Source of the DNA: Algoriphagus limi
GTDB lineage: Bacteria > Bacteroidota > Bacteroidia > Cytophagales > Cyclobacteriaceae
DNA: 64,000 bases
NCBI RefSeq assembly: GCF_024919275.1
Contig: NZ_JANWGH010000001.1
Span: forward strand, 1,186,296 to 1,250,295
Reading direction: 5' to 3'
Shown here piece after piece: positions 45,146 to 54,761 of this stretch. The notes below the pieces were generated by a model. That model did not search any database, was not told the DNA's origin, and saw nothing but the letters and a program-made list of their open reading frames with translations. Positions within the stretch are counted from its first letter, which is position 1, and each line of letters starts with the position of its first letter. The translations under genes were made by a program, and so were the position numbers.

Positions 45146-46105
45146 ATGAATCCACTTCACCAAAATCCCGATCCCCAAAATTGGTTAGGAAGAAAATCTG
45201 AAGAAAAGGAATATTGGTACCAATGGCTGGAAAACCAATCAAATTTGAGTTTTCGGAATGAGCCAGGAAAGAAAATCGGAGTTTTGGGATATCCCGGTGA
45301 AGTAGGGGTTCGAAGAAATCAAGGGAGACCCGGAACAAAAGATGCACCTGATTTAATTCGAAAATTCTGGGGAAGCTCTGCCTATCATCTTCAAATGGAG
45401 ATTCTGGCTATTGATTATGGAAATATTCTAACTCTTAATAATGACTTGGAATCTACCCATGAAAAAATCACCGAATCAGTTCATTCCTTATTGGTAAGCC
45501 AGCATTTTCCGATTCTACTTGGAGGAGGTCATGATTTAGCCTATGCGCATGGAAAAGGTATTTTCAGATACTTAATTCCAAAAGGAGAAAAATTAGGAAT
45601 CATCAATCTCGATGCACATTTTGATCTTAGACCTTTGGTACAGGGAAAGGGACATTCAGGCTCCCCCTTTTTCCAATTGGCTCAAGAGTATCCTCAAAAT
45701 TTTCATTATCTAGCTTGGGGAATTCAGGAAGCCGCTAATCCAAAATCACTTTTTGAGACTGCCAAATCCGTCCATGCAAAATTCTTCACTATGGAAGAAA
45801 TTCAATCCAAAAGCTGGGATTTTTTGGAGCAGCAATTAGTAGGTTTTATGGATTCAGTCAATAAGATTTACCTAAGCATAGACTTGGATGGTTTTTCTTC
45901 AGCATTTGCACCAGGAGTTTCCGCACCTTCTCCTATGGGCTTCAGCCCAGAGCTAGCATTTAAAGTCCTCGAGCTAATCGCAAAAAGCAAAAAGCTGATT
46001 TCCATGGATGTGGTGGAACTCAATCCAAGATTTGATCAGGATAATGCCACGGCAAGGCTTGCAGCACGCTGTATAGAATTTATCCTTCGAAAAAACTTCG
46101 GCTAA
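45146..46105 (+). CDS. hutG: Formimidoylglutamase (arginase family)
   Basis: HutG cleaves N-formimidoyl-L-glutamate to glutamate and formamide, completing the pathway. The 319-residue ureohydrolase has all three metal motifs: GGGHDLAYAHG, NLDAHFDLRP (DAHxD) and SIDLDGF (DxD). Its position as the last gene directly after hutU supports formimidoylglutamase rather than arginase or agmatinase. After it, 46106-46146 holds no terminator I can see, only short TAGTATC/AGTACT-like repeats. Confidence 0.94.
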   Translation: MNPLHQNPDPQNWLGRKSEEKEYWYQWLENQSNLSFRNEPGKKIGVLGYPGEVGVRRNQGRPGTKDAPDLIRKFWGSSAYHLQMEILAIDYGNILTLNNDLESTHEKITESVHSLLVSQHFPILLGGGHDLAYAHGKGIFRYLIPKGEKLGIINLDAHFDLRPLVQGKGHSGSPFFQLAQEYPQNFHYLAWGIQEAANPKSLFETAKSVHAKFFTMEEIQSKSWDFLEQQLVGFMDSVNKIYLSIDLDGFSSAFAPGVSAPSPMGFSPELAFKVLELIAKSKKLISMDVVELNPRFDQDNATARLAARCIEFILRKNFG

Positions 46106-46146
46106 CCCTCTATTCTTCTTGATACTAAGTACTAGATACTTGAATC

Positions 46147-49092
46147 TTATTTAATCATAGCTTCCCAAAGTATCTCTACCGGATGCATCGCCTTTCGTCC
46201 CGTACCGTCAGCTATTTGATGTCGGCAGGATGTCCCGGGCGCGGCTAATAACGTATCTTGATCCGTATTTCTTACCGCTGGAAACAGCACCAACTCCCCT
46301 ACTTGCTGAGAAACCTCAAAATGTTCTTCCTCATAGCCAAAAGAACCTGCCATACCGCAGCAACCGCTTGGGATGATTTCCACGGAATAGTTGGCTGGTA
46401 TGGAAAGAATCTTTTGAGTCCAGGAAACTGAAGAAAGGGCCTTTTGATGACAATGCCCATGCAGCTTGATCTTTTGGGATTTGGAGGTAAAGGAGTCGGC
46501 TTTGATATTTCCAGCAGCTATTTCCTGACCTAAGAATTCATCAATCAGCTTAACATGGAATTTCAATTTCTTAGCAGCAGGAACCAAATCTGGACTAACG
46601 ATTCGTGGATATTCATCCCGGAAGCTTAAAATTGCCGAAGGTTCCAGGCCAATTAAAGGCGTATTTGCATCTATCAAATCCTCGAAAATTCGCACATTGG
46701 CTTCTGCATGTTTTTTGACTTTTGGCAAAAGACCTTTGGAAAGCGCTGAGCGGCCACTTTCCTCGTGATCGATGATTTTCACCTCATAACCCAGTTTTTT
46801 CAATAGGGAAATCGCCTTAATCCCAATTTGAGTATCGTTGTGATTGGTAAATTCATCCACAAAGAAATAAACTGATTTGATGGTTTTTGCTGACCCTGCC
46901 AGAGATGGATAATGCTTTTTGTACCACTTTCTTAAACTAATCGGGCTGATTTCCGGGAGATTTCGGCTTGGAGCTACATGCAAAAAAGACTTCATCAAAC
47001 CACCAGTCAGTGAGTTTTTCAAAAAGAAATTGGCGATTCCCGGCATTTTAGAGCCTAGCTCATTCAATTCATTGATGTATGCAAAGGCTTTTGAACGAAG
47101 CGGAACTCCATGTGTTTTTTGGTATTGATAAAGGAATTCGGCTTTCATGCTTGCCATGTCCACATTGGAAGGACACTCGGCCGTACATCCTTTGCAACTC
47201 AAACAGAGATCCAAGGCCTCCTTGATCTCTGGATGATCAAATGCATTTTCCTTTTTGTCCAAAGCAAGGAATTCACGAAGCGTATTTGCTCTACCTCTGA
47301 CTGTGTCTTTTTCATTTCTAGTAGCCATGTAAGATGGACACATAGTCCCACCCGAACCTGGCAGTTTCCTGCAATCTCCAGATCCATTACACTTTTCAGC
47401 CATTCGTAGAATCCCACCAACACTGGAAAAATCAATAACTGTGTCCTGCTCAGGAGTTTTCATCCCAGGCTCATAGCGCAGGAATTTGTTCATCGGAGCA
47501 GCATCTACGATTTTTCCGGGATTGAAAATGTTTTTCGGATCCCATGTGTATTTGATCCTTCGGAAAAGCTCATAATTCTTTTCTCCAACCATCAGCGGTA
47601 TAAAAGCAGCCCTTACTCGCCCATCTCCATGTTCTCCGGAAAGAGAACCTTGATACTTTTTGACCAGTTTGGCAGAGGCAAGTGAGATATTGTAAAAGTC
47701 CTCCACATCCTGGATTTTTTTCAAATCCAAAATAGGACGAAGGTGGATTTCCCCTGCTCCCGCATGCGCATAATGAACCGGCTTTTGATTAAAGCCCTCC
47801 ATCATTTCATCGACTTCGGCTATGTAATCAGCCAAGTCCTCAATATCCACTGCCGTATCCTCAATGCAGGCCACGGCTTTTGCATCACCGGGAATATTCG
47901 CCAATAAACCCAAGCCTGCCGATCGAAGTGCCCAAGCTGAAGAGGTTTTATCCGGACCAATGATAGGATACGCATATCCAAAGCCAGATTTTTTCAAATC
48001 AGCAATCAAGGCCTCCCCTTTAGCCATCGCTTCCTCTATGGTCTTTCCTCGAAACTCAATCATTAGAATCGCCTCAGGATCTCCCTCTACGAAATAGCGG
48101 TTTTTGGAATATTCAATGCTTTCCTTCGTGCAATCGAGAATGATTTTATCCATCAATTCCACGGCAGTAGCCGGATGCTTCATAGCAACCTGAGATGATT
48201 TCATGCTTTCATGAATCGTCTCAAAATGTGCAGCCACTACGATATCAATAGGATCCGGAAGCGGGTCTAGGCTGATTTTTATTTCTGTAGTAAAGGCCAA
48301 GGTTCCCTCTGAACCTGTCAATAGTTTACAGAAGTTGAACTTCTCATTTCCTTCAAAAAACTCTGCTTTCAACAGTTCATCCACCGCATAGCCGGTATTT
48401 CGGCGATGGATAGACTTTTTCGGGAATTGAGCATGGATTTCTTCCCTGATTTCAGGATTGTTGAGTTCGTCAAAAATCTGACGATAGATGGCCCCTTCCA
48501 GGTCTTTTTGCCCGCATTTTCTATCAAACTCATCCTGAGAGATTTCTCCAAAAATGACCTTATTCCCATCGCTAAGGATGGTATTCAGAGAAATAACCTT
48601 ATCTCGAGTCACGCCATAGACAATAGAAGTGGTCCCTGAGGAATTGTTTCCCACCATTCCACCAATCATTGCTCGATTGGCGGTGGAAGTGATCGGGCTG
48701 AAAAAGAGGCCATGAGGTTTGAGAAAGCGATTCAACTCGTCACGAACAACCCCAGGCTGTACTCGAACCCATCTTTCTTCTTTATTGAATTCCAGAATCT
48801 GTGTGAAATACTTAGAGACGTCGACGACGATGCCGTTTCCCACGCATTGCCCGGCTAGCGAAGTACCCGCTGTTCGGGGAATTAGGGAAGTGCCGTGCTC
48901 AGTGGCAAATTGAATAAGTTTTTGGATATCCGACTCAGATTTCGGAAAAGCCACTGCTAAAGGCATCTCGCGATAAACCGACGCATCAGTTGCATAAAGC
49001 GTTTTCGTGAGTCGGTCAAAATGCAAACTACCCTCCAATTGAGCGGCAAGTTTTTCCAACAAAGGCAATAGGTTAGGCTGGTCTGAAAGCAT
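46147..49092 (-). CDS. FAD-linked oxidase/Fe-S oxidoreductase, D-lactate dehydrogenase-like (YdiJ type)
   Basis: This 981-residue fusion holds an FAD_binding_4 domain (about 40-260; PRTAGTSLAGQCVGNGIVVD), an FAD-oxidase C-terminal domain (about 270-530; HAHAGAGEIHLRP and SGEHGDG), a ferredoxin-like region with Cys clusters (CNGSGDCRK...MCPSY and CLSCKGCTAECPSN, about 560-650), and CCG heterodisulfide-reductase-like repeats (GHCHQKAL and PSGCCGMAGSFGYE near the end). The architecture matches YdiJ-type enzymes that oxidise 2-hydroxyacids, probably D-lactate or D-2-hydroxyglutarate, passing electrons to quinone at the inner membrane. The menaquinone genes nearby are consistent but not evidence. 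Exact substrate uncertain. Confidence 0.9.
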   Translation of the reverse strand: MLSDQPNLLPLLEKLAAQLEGSLHFDRLTKTLYATDASVYREMPLAVAFPKSESDIQKLIQFATEHGTSLIPRTAGTSLAGQCVGNGIVVDVSKYFTQILEFNKEERWVRVQPGVVRDELNRFLKPHGLFFSPITSTANRAMIGGMVGNNSSGTTSIVYGVTRDKVISLNTILSDGNKVIFGEISQDEFDRKCGQKDLEGAIYRQIFDELNNPEIREEIHAQFPKKSIHRRNTGYAVDELLKAEFFEGNEKFNFCKLLTGSEGTLAFTTEIKISLDPLPDPIDIVVAAHFETIHESMKSSQVAMKHPATAVELMDKIILDCTKESIEYSKNRYFVEGDPEAILMIEFRGKTIEEAMAKGEALIADLKKSGFGYAYPIIGPDKTSSAWALRSAGLGLLANIPGDAKAVACIEDTAVDIEDLADYIAEVDEMMEGFNQKPVHYAHAGAGEIHLRPILDLKKIQDVEDFYNISLASAKLVKKYQGSLSGEHGDGRVRAAFIPLMVGEKNYELFRRIKYTWDPKNIFNPGKIVDAAPMNKFLRYEPGMKTPEQDTVIDFSSVGGILRMAEKCNGSGDCRKLPGSGGTMCPSYMATRNEKDTVRGRANTLREFLALDKKENAFDHPEIKEALDLCLSCKGCTAECPSNVDMASMKAEFLYQYQKTHGVPLRSKAFAYINELNELGSKMPGIANFFLKNSLTGGLMKSFLHVAPSRNLPEISPISLRKWYKKHYPSLAGSAKTIKSVYFFVDEFTNHNDTQIGIKAISLLKKLGYEVKIIDHEESGRSALSKGLLPKVKKHAEANVRIFEDLIDANTPLIGLEPSAILSFRDEYPRIVSPDLVPAAKKLKFHVKLIDEFLGQEIAAGNIKADSFTSKSQKIKLHGHCHQKALSSVSWTQKILSIPANYSVEIIPSGCCGMAGSFGYEEEHFEVSQQVGELVLFPAVRNTDQDTLLAAPGTSCRHQIADGTGRKAMHPVEILWEAMIK

Positions 49093-49221
49093 GGGATAAA
49101 AATAGCTTTATGACTAGAATAAAGAAACGGAGTGAATAGAAATAAAAGGGATAATCTATTTATATATGCCAGTTTGAAAATTAAGTCCATCTAGCTTTTC
49201 TTTGTCCAAAAGCTAAAACCC

Positions 49222-49992
49222 ATGTTCTTCTACCTCTCCCAGTTTTTAAGTTTTTTGGCTATGCCTTTGACCATCGTGCTGATTTTGATACTTGGGGGTA
49301 CAATCTTTTTCCGAAGGAAATGGGGCAAAAAGTTGCTTTGGGCCGGCATCGGACTTTTGCTCTTTTTCACCAATCCTTTCCTTTCCAATTTGGCTTTATT
49401 GGCTTGGGAACCTGATTTTAAGTCTTTTGAAGAAATTGAAAACCATGAAATAGGCATTGTTCTCACCGGAGTTACCAATATGAGCAAAACAGCTTATGAT
49501 CGGACTTTTTTCAACAAGGGAGCTGACCGCATTACCCATGCCCTCCAACTCTACCGCATGGGCAAAATCAAAAAGATCCTAATCACTGGCGGACAGGGAC
49601 TTAATCCTGTAAATTCTCAGACAGAAGCTGAATTACTCAAGCGCTTTTTAATGATGACAGGAATGCCGGAATCTGATATTCTAATTGAAGATCAGGCAAA
49701 AAATACGGCTCAAAATGCTCAGTTTTCAAAGGAATTTTTGGAACAAAAGGGATTCGATACCAATCAGAAATTTCTTTTGATTACATCTGCTTTTCACATG
49801 TATCGGGCGAAGGGCTGTTTTGATAAAGTCGGGTTGAATACCGAAACATTTCCCGTGGATTATTATTCTCACGATGTCAAATACGACATTCCTTCCTTGT
49901 TATTTCCCGATCCTTTTTCATTGGAATATTGGACAAAACTTTTCAAGGAATGGATTGGGATTGTGGTTTATAAGTTGGTGGGCTATATGTAA
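49222..49992 (+). CDS. YdcF/ElyC-SanA family membrane protein (DUF218)
   Basis: The 256 residues begin with two hydrophobic segments (about 5-25 and 35-60), followed by a periplasmic DUF218 domain with IGIVLTGV, ITGGQG, EDQAKNTAQNAQF and LLITSAFHMYRA motifs. ElyC and SanA relatives influence envelope polysaccharide or peptidoglycan precursor handling; the reaction is not known. It stands alone, divergent from the large oxidoreductase and convergent with the helicase, with nine bases between stops. Confidence 0.88.
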   Translation: MFFYLSQFLSFLAMPLTIVLILILGGTIFFRRKWGKKLLWAGIGLLLFFTNPFLSNLALLAWEPDFKSFEEIENHEIGIVLTGVTNMSKTAYDRTFFNKGADRITHALQLYRMGKIKKILITGGQGLNPVNSQTEAELLKRFLMMTGMPESDILIEDQAKNTAQNAQFSKEFLEQKGFDTNQKFLLITSAFHMYRAKGCFDKVGLNTETFPVDYYSHDVKYDIPSLLFPDPFSLEYWTKLFKEWIGIVVYKLVGYM

Positions 49993-50001
49993 TTGAGACA
50001 A

Positions 50002-53000
50002 TCAGAACCTTCGACTCCAGATCCAATCCCATTTCCAGCCTTTTTGCTCCAACAATATTGGATGATAAGCCATTGCTGCCTTTGCTGTAGGTGCATCAAA
50101 AAATCGTTGATCATCTGTCAAAACAGCCTTTTGGTTTCCCTGCTCATCAGTCCAAATTAAATCCATAACCGCTGAAGGTATTTTTCGGGAATAATGGGAA
50201 TCTTCCTTCTCAAGCCTGGATTTCAAACTCCAGTCGATTTCAAAACCTTTTGCTAAAATTTCAGGAATAGGAATATCTGGATCCGTACTTTGTGTTTTTA
50301 TCCAATGCAAGAATTCACGCAACAAACTCAAACCGGGATTTTTCAATTGGTTAGGTCTAAAATCTTCAGGTTCAATTGAACTGATCACATGGAGCATTTT
50401 TCGTGAACGGGTGATAGCTACATTCAAGCGATTTTCAGCTCCTGATTTACCCAACAATCCAAAATTGGTTACCAGTTTGCCTTCTCGATTCGGTGCATAT
50501 CCCAAAGACAAAATCACCTGATCAAACTCATCTCCTTGTACATTTTCAATATTCCTGATTTTGATTCCTTCACCCTGAATTCCTGCATCCCAAAGAGTCT
50601 CACGAATCAATTCCATTTGGAAATAATTCCCTGTCACGATCCCAATGCTATCATTAGGCTTTTGGGATTTGATTTTTTTCACTCGCTCCAAAACTGCATC
50701 CGCCTCCATTCTATTCACCTGATTCTCCCAAATCCCCTCCACTTTTTTCCAGGTAAATGGGGTTTTTCCAGCCTTGATTGTCTCATAATCCGGTAAGGTT
50801 TCCAGCCGATTTCCGTAGAAATGAGAATTGGAAAAATAAATTAATCCGGGGTCTGCAGATCGATAATGCCCACGTAAATTGAGATTTTCAAAGAAATGAG
50901 AAGCCAATTCCAATAATGATTCCGCCTCATATTCCAATCCTTCTTCATCTCCTTCCCACTTAATCTGATAAAAATCTGACGGACGAAGCTGCTTGGAATC
51001 GCCTGCAATGACCACTTGCTTCCCCCTCAGCATAGCCGGAAGTCCTCGCTCAACCGGACATTGGGAAGCCTCATCGAAAATCACCAAATCCACAACCTGC
51101 TCATCAGGAAAAACAGCAGAGATGGTTTCGGGACTTCCTAGCCAACAGGGCATCACTCTAAAAACCTCTTCTCCCAACTCCTCAATCAGTTTCCGGATTG
51201 GCCATCTTTGACGCTTCTTAGAAACCTGATGGTGCAACTCTCTATAGGTAATTCGGTTGCCCAATCGGTTATATTCCAGATGTTCACAAACTTGTTCCCG
51301 AACTTTCAACAAAGCTAGATGCTGAGAATTTTGACGTTTTTTGATCAATGAATCCTTTAGCTCTTGCATTTCTTGAACCAAAGTCAAAGAGCCTAATTGT
51401 GCTAAATCAGGGTATTTTGCTTCCAAAAATCCAATCCAAGCAAGTCGCCAACTATTCCAAAAAACTTGAAGTTTGTTTTCAAAACTACTTTCCGAAAAAT
51501 CATTTGAAAGCTGAAACCCTAATTCCTTGAATTGCCAGTTTTCCAAAAAGTGATCAAAGGCTTTTAATTCTGAAAATACCTTCGGCCAGTTCAGCGGATT
51601 TTCCGGAAATGCGGACTTCAATCCCTTTGAAATAATTTCTTGTACATGTTCCAGACTGAGCCAATTTTTCCAAGAAAAAATCTGAGAATGAATGTTCTGA
51701 TCTAGGTTTTGAAATGAATTAAAATTCTCTGAAAATTCAGAAAAATCCATTGAAGACCAATTCGCCCAATTTTGAATAGCCTCTAATGCATTCCAAGAAT
51801 GATTCCAGTTCAACAACTTATCTATTTGCTGCAAGTCTTTGGAAAAATCCCCAGAAGGCTTGAAGAAAGTACTTTCAGGTAAATCTAAAATCAACTTTTG
51901 GATTTCGATTCTTGACTGACATTCCTGTTGAATTTCTTCTAAAACTCCAGTCTGAAATTTCATTCCCTCTTGATTCAAAATTTGGGAAAGAAGCGGAAAA
52001 TCATTTTTTGAAAAGTGAATCTTTAATTTGCCCCAAAAGGACTGACTTTGAGGTAAGGCTTGGAACAGTTCTTTCTGTAGTGCTTCCAAATTTTCAGGTA
52101 AAGAATATTTCCAGGAATCTGATGCTTCTTTTGCTTTAAGAAGAACTGATTGGATGAGACGTAAATGCTCCTTTTGTTCGGAATTAAAAATCAACTTGAA
52201 GCTATTTTCCTTGTCAGGTAAGTTTTGAAAGGCTTTTGAAAGCTCCTGAACCTTGTCATTAAAATCAATCTCTACCCATTTTACAGCAATCAATTCCAAA
52301 ATAGGTTTGCCTTGAAATGATTCAGGAATAGTTGATCGAAACTTTTCTAATTCAAGCAGAATATTTGAGATCAAGGAAAAGTCTGAAATATCCACCTTCG
52401 AAAATGAGATTCTTTTTTCCCAGAAGCTCTTTTTAAACTTTTCTTGGTATTGCTCAAAAATCTTAAAATCCTGTTCGAATTTTCCTGCCTGCTCAGCATT
52501 CATTTGAGTAAGGCTTGGATGCGAAAAATGTGGATCTTGAACACTTGCTTCTAGGTACAATGCCTTGACAGGAATACCTGCCTCTACATCGCTAAAAAGA
52601 GCTTTTCTCAAGTCTTCAAACTTTTCAGCCAACCTCGAAATAGTCTTAGAAAGTTGGAAAAGCTCCCGTTCCAATTGAATGGCATCAATTCCCCGATTTT
52701 GATTTTGGTAATCCTCAATGGATTCTATTTGGTTGCGGATTTTTTCAAAAAGGCCTTTTTGGTCAGCTTTAAAATCATGAACCAGAGCCAAAAAAGGCCC
52801 GAATCCCATTTTTTCTAAGCGCTCATAAACTACATCTAAGGCCGCTCGCTTTTGAGATACGACAAGAACCTTCTTCCCTCGAGCAATAAAATCTGATACT
52901 AGGTTAGCGATCAACTGGGATTTACCAGTTCCGGGAGGACCTTGAACCACCAAACTTTTCCCTTGACGGACTTTGGTTAAAGCTAACTCTTGAGATGCAT

Positions 53001-53862
53001 CCAAAGGAAAAACAGGAAAAAGATTCTCTTCCCGAATTTCAGATTCTTGACTTTTAGTGGAATAAAAATCCTGAAACAAGTCTTCTAATGAAGCGCTTGG
53101 ATATTGCTTTAGCAGCTTTTCATAATCAGAAAAAAGGAAGCTTCCTTTTTGAGCAAATTGTCCTAAAACGGCATAAGACTTCAAGCTAATTTTCCCTTCT
53201 GAAAACTGATGCTGATCTAGTGCTAGTTGTGAATTTGGAAAAGGAATCAGTCGATCTTCTAATAAATTTGACTGAACTTGAATCGCTATGTTTTCGGGAA
53301 TAATTCTAGCAAGAGCGGTTCGAAATTCCAAAGGGTCTTTCGATAAGTTTTCCAGCAAATCATCAGTTAAATTTTCCGAGAGATCCTGCTTAGTCGCATG
53401 TCTCCATGCAAGAAAAAAGGCCGGATTCCATTGCCAGTTTCCTTGAACTTGAAGTCTCCACTCCCCTTTTTCTTTTTTTAATTGAATTGATTTCAGTAGC
53501 AAAGGAGCCCTTACCACTTGCCCATTTATCAATTTGCCTTCCGCAAAAAGCCAGGTCAGGTAAAGGCTTTGTTCACCTGTTTCCTCTTGGGTCAATTGAT
53601 CCCGAAAGGCCATTCTTGCTAATGATTTGGAAAGCTGATTGACCTCTCCTAATCGGGAATCAAATTCGGGTAAAATTGAAATTTCCTTTTTCCCCTGAAT
53701 CAGTTTTCTAATAATCTCAAAGGAGGATTCTCCATTCAAAAAATCGAGACTCATCAAATCGATCATTCCAGCCCCTTCAAGCTTAGGCAAATACAAAGAC
53801 CTATTTTTGGTAGACAGGTCTGTCAGCCGATGGAGGTAAGTTTGGAATATCGATTCTGGCAT
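50002..53862 (-). CDS. Large SF1 (UPF1-like) helicase with DUF4011-like N-terminus and worn nuclease-like tail
   Basis: This 1286-residue protein has a DUF4011-like opening (about 5-35, LTDLSTKNRSLYLPKL), Walker A GPPGTGKS at 308-315 (Lys314), a coiled-coil-rich insert (about 380-870) between the motor halves, the DEAS box (Asp930, Glu931), an AGDSKQLRPSDF motif III, and ENVQGDEFDQVILSLGY and NVAITRSRK motifs V and VI. The final 80 residues resemble the Vsr/MTES_1575 nuclease domain found at the end of related helicases, with a GW...W...W ending, but the expected acidic catalytic residues are not evident. DUF4011-helicase-Vsr proteins include a known phage-defence type, yet there is no defence neighbourhood here, so a repair or RNA role is equally possible. 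Confidence 0.8.
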   Translation of the reverse strand: MPESIFQTYLHRLTDLSTKNRSLYLPKLEGAGMIDLMSLDFLNGESSFEIIRKLIQGKKEISILPEFDSRLGEVNQLSKSLARMAFRDQLTQEETGEQSLYLTWLFAEGKLINGQVVRAPLLLKSIQLKKEKGEWRLQVQGNWQWNPAFFLAWRHATKQDLSENLTDDLLENLSKDPLEFRTALARIIPENIAIQVQSNLLEDRLIPFPNSQLALDQHQFSEGKISLKSYAVLGQFAQKGSFLFSDYEKLLKQYPSASLEDLFQDFYSTKSQESEIREENLFPVFPLDASQELALTKVRQGKSLVVQGPPGTGKSQLIANLVSDFIARGKKVLVVSQKRAALDVVYERLEKMGFGPFLALVHDFKADQKGLFEKIRNQIESIEDYQNQNRGIDAIQLERELFQLSKTISRLAEKFEDLRKALFSDVEAGIPVKALYLEASVQDPHFSHPSLTQMNAEQAGKFEQDFKIFEQYQEKFKKSFWEKRISFSKVDISDFSLISNILLELEKFRSTIPESFQGKPILELIAVKWVEIDFNDKVQELSKAFQNLPDKENSFKLIFNSEQKEHLRLIQSVLLKAKEASDSWKYSLPENLEALQKELFQALPQSQSFWGKLKIHFSKNDFPLLSQILNQEGMKFQTGVLEEIQQECQSRIEIQKLILDLPESTFFKPSGDFSKDLQQIDKLLNWNHSWNALEAIQNWANWSSMDFSEFSENFNSFQNLDQNIHSQIFSWKNWLSLEHVQEIISKGLKSAFPENPLNWPKVFSELKAFDHFLENWQFKELGFQLSNDFSESSFENKLQVFWNSWRLAWIGFLEAKYPDLAQLGSLTLVQEMQELKDSLIKKRQNSQHLALLKVREQVCEHLEYNRLGNRITYRELHHQVSKKRQRWPIRKLIEELGEEVFRVMPCWLGSPETISAVFPDEQVVDLVIFDEASQCPVERGLPAMLRGKQVVIAGDSKQLRPSDFYQIKWEGDEEGLEYEAESLLELASHFFENLNLRGHYRSADPGLIYFSNSHFYGNRLETLPDYETIKAGKTPFTWKKVEGIWENQVNRMEADAVLERVKKIKSQKPNDSIGIVTGNYFQMELIRETLWDAGIQGEGIKIRNIENVQGDEFDQVILSLGYAPNREGKLVTNFGLLGKSGAENRLNVAITRSRKMLHVISSIEPEDFRPNQLKNPGLSLLREFLHWIKTQSTDPDIPIPEILAKGFEIDWSLKSRLEKEDSHYSRKIPSAVMDLIWTDEQGNQKAVLTDDQRFFDAPTAKAAMAYHPILLEQKGWKWDWIWSRRF

Positions 53863-54675
53863 TTATTTAAATGGCGAGTCTTTTTCTTTTGCCATTTGAT
53901 TATAGACAATTCCGTCGAGAATTCCCGGCATCCATTTATTCAAAAACACCGCTAATTTTCCCTGAGAGGTCAAAACGATATCCCGCTTTCGTTTTACAGT
54001 TGCTTTCAAAATATGCTCTGCGACCTCTTCAGAAGTCATCATCTTTGATTCATCTCGGGGAGATTCTCCTTGAGAAGAACCATCAGCAGTTAGGGCAGTA
54101 TTTCGAATATTTGAGGCCGTAAATCCAGGAGCAACTACCAAAACGTGAACTCCCTTTTTCATCACTTCCGTACGGAGTGCTTCAAAAAATCCATTCATGG
54201 CATATTTACTAGCAGTATAAGCTGTTCGGGCAGGAGTTCCTCTATAACCATTGATAGAAGAAACGCCTATAATTGAGCCTTTGGATTCCAAAATTGCAGG
54301 AAGACAAAACTTGGTAGCATAAACGGTTCCCCAAAAATTGGTATCCATCACTTTTCGAAAAACTTCCAAGTCTAAGTCCTGAAATAAAGCGCGCATTGAA
54401 ATTCCTGCGTTATTGATGAGTACATCTATCCTCCCAAAGTGCTCCAAAGTCTCTTTGGCCATGCGCTGATTATCAGCTTCAGAAGCAGCATCAGCCAAAA
54501 TTGGAAGGACATCAAAACCTTTGTTCTGGAGATATGCAGTTGTTTGATCTAGTTTTTTAGGGTTTCTTCCTGTGATTGCCAATTTGGCCCCTTCCCTTCC
54601 AAAAACCTCTGCACAGGCTTCACCGATTCCGGATGTGGCACCGGTAATGATTACAACTTTGTCTTTGAATTTCAT
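53863..54675 (-). CDS. Short-chain dehydrogenase/reductase
   Basis: The 270-residue protein has the classical SDR signature: TGATSGIG cofactor loop at 11-18, NNAG, a catalytic Ser in GVSSINGYRG and YTASK with the Tyr/Lys pair. A following Arg in the first helix after beta-2 (TGRNPKK) suggests NADPH preference. The substrate is unknown; C-terminal basic and hydrophobic residues resemble DHRS7-like SDRs. Its stop directly abuts the helicase ATG, so the two genes are co-transcribed, SDR first. Confidence 0.92.
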   Translation of the reverse strand: MKFKDKVVIITGATSGIGEACAEVFGREGAKLAITGRNPKKLDQTTAYLQNKGFDVLPILADAASEADNQRMAKETLEHFGRIDVLINNAGISMRALFQDLDLEVFRKVMDTNFWGTVYATKFCLPAILESKGSIIGVSSINGYRGTPARTAYTASKYAMNGFFEALRTEVMKKGVHVLVVAPGFTASNIRNTALTADGSSQGESPRDESKMMTSEEVAEHILKATVKRKRDIVLTSQGKLAVFLNKWMPGILDGIVYNQMAKEKDSPFK

Positions 54676-54748
54676 GGATAAAATTTGTTGGGTAAAGATA
54701 GGGATTAGGAAGGAAAGGACGAATCGGAATCAAATCGCCCTTTTTCCC

Positions 54749-54756
54749 TAATTTTG
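54749..54756 (+). promoter_or_regulatory. Possible -7 element very close to the rlmD start
   Basis: TAATTTTG fits TAnnTTTG and ends five bases before the first rlmD ATG. If used, the transcript would start at or near that ATG, giving a leaderless message or favouring the second ATG at 54774. No -33 TTG is present. Confidence 0.3.
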
Positions 54757-54761
54757 CAGCC

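Noticed and set aside
46106..46146. Short TAGTATC/AGTACT near-repeats after hutG as a repeat array
   Set aside because: Only about 20 bases are involved, too few to support a repeat family or terminator from this window.
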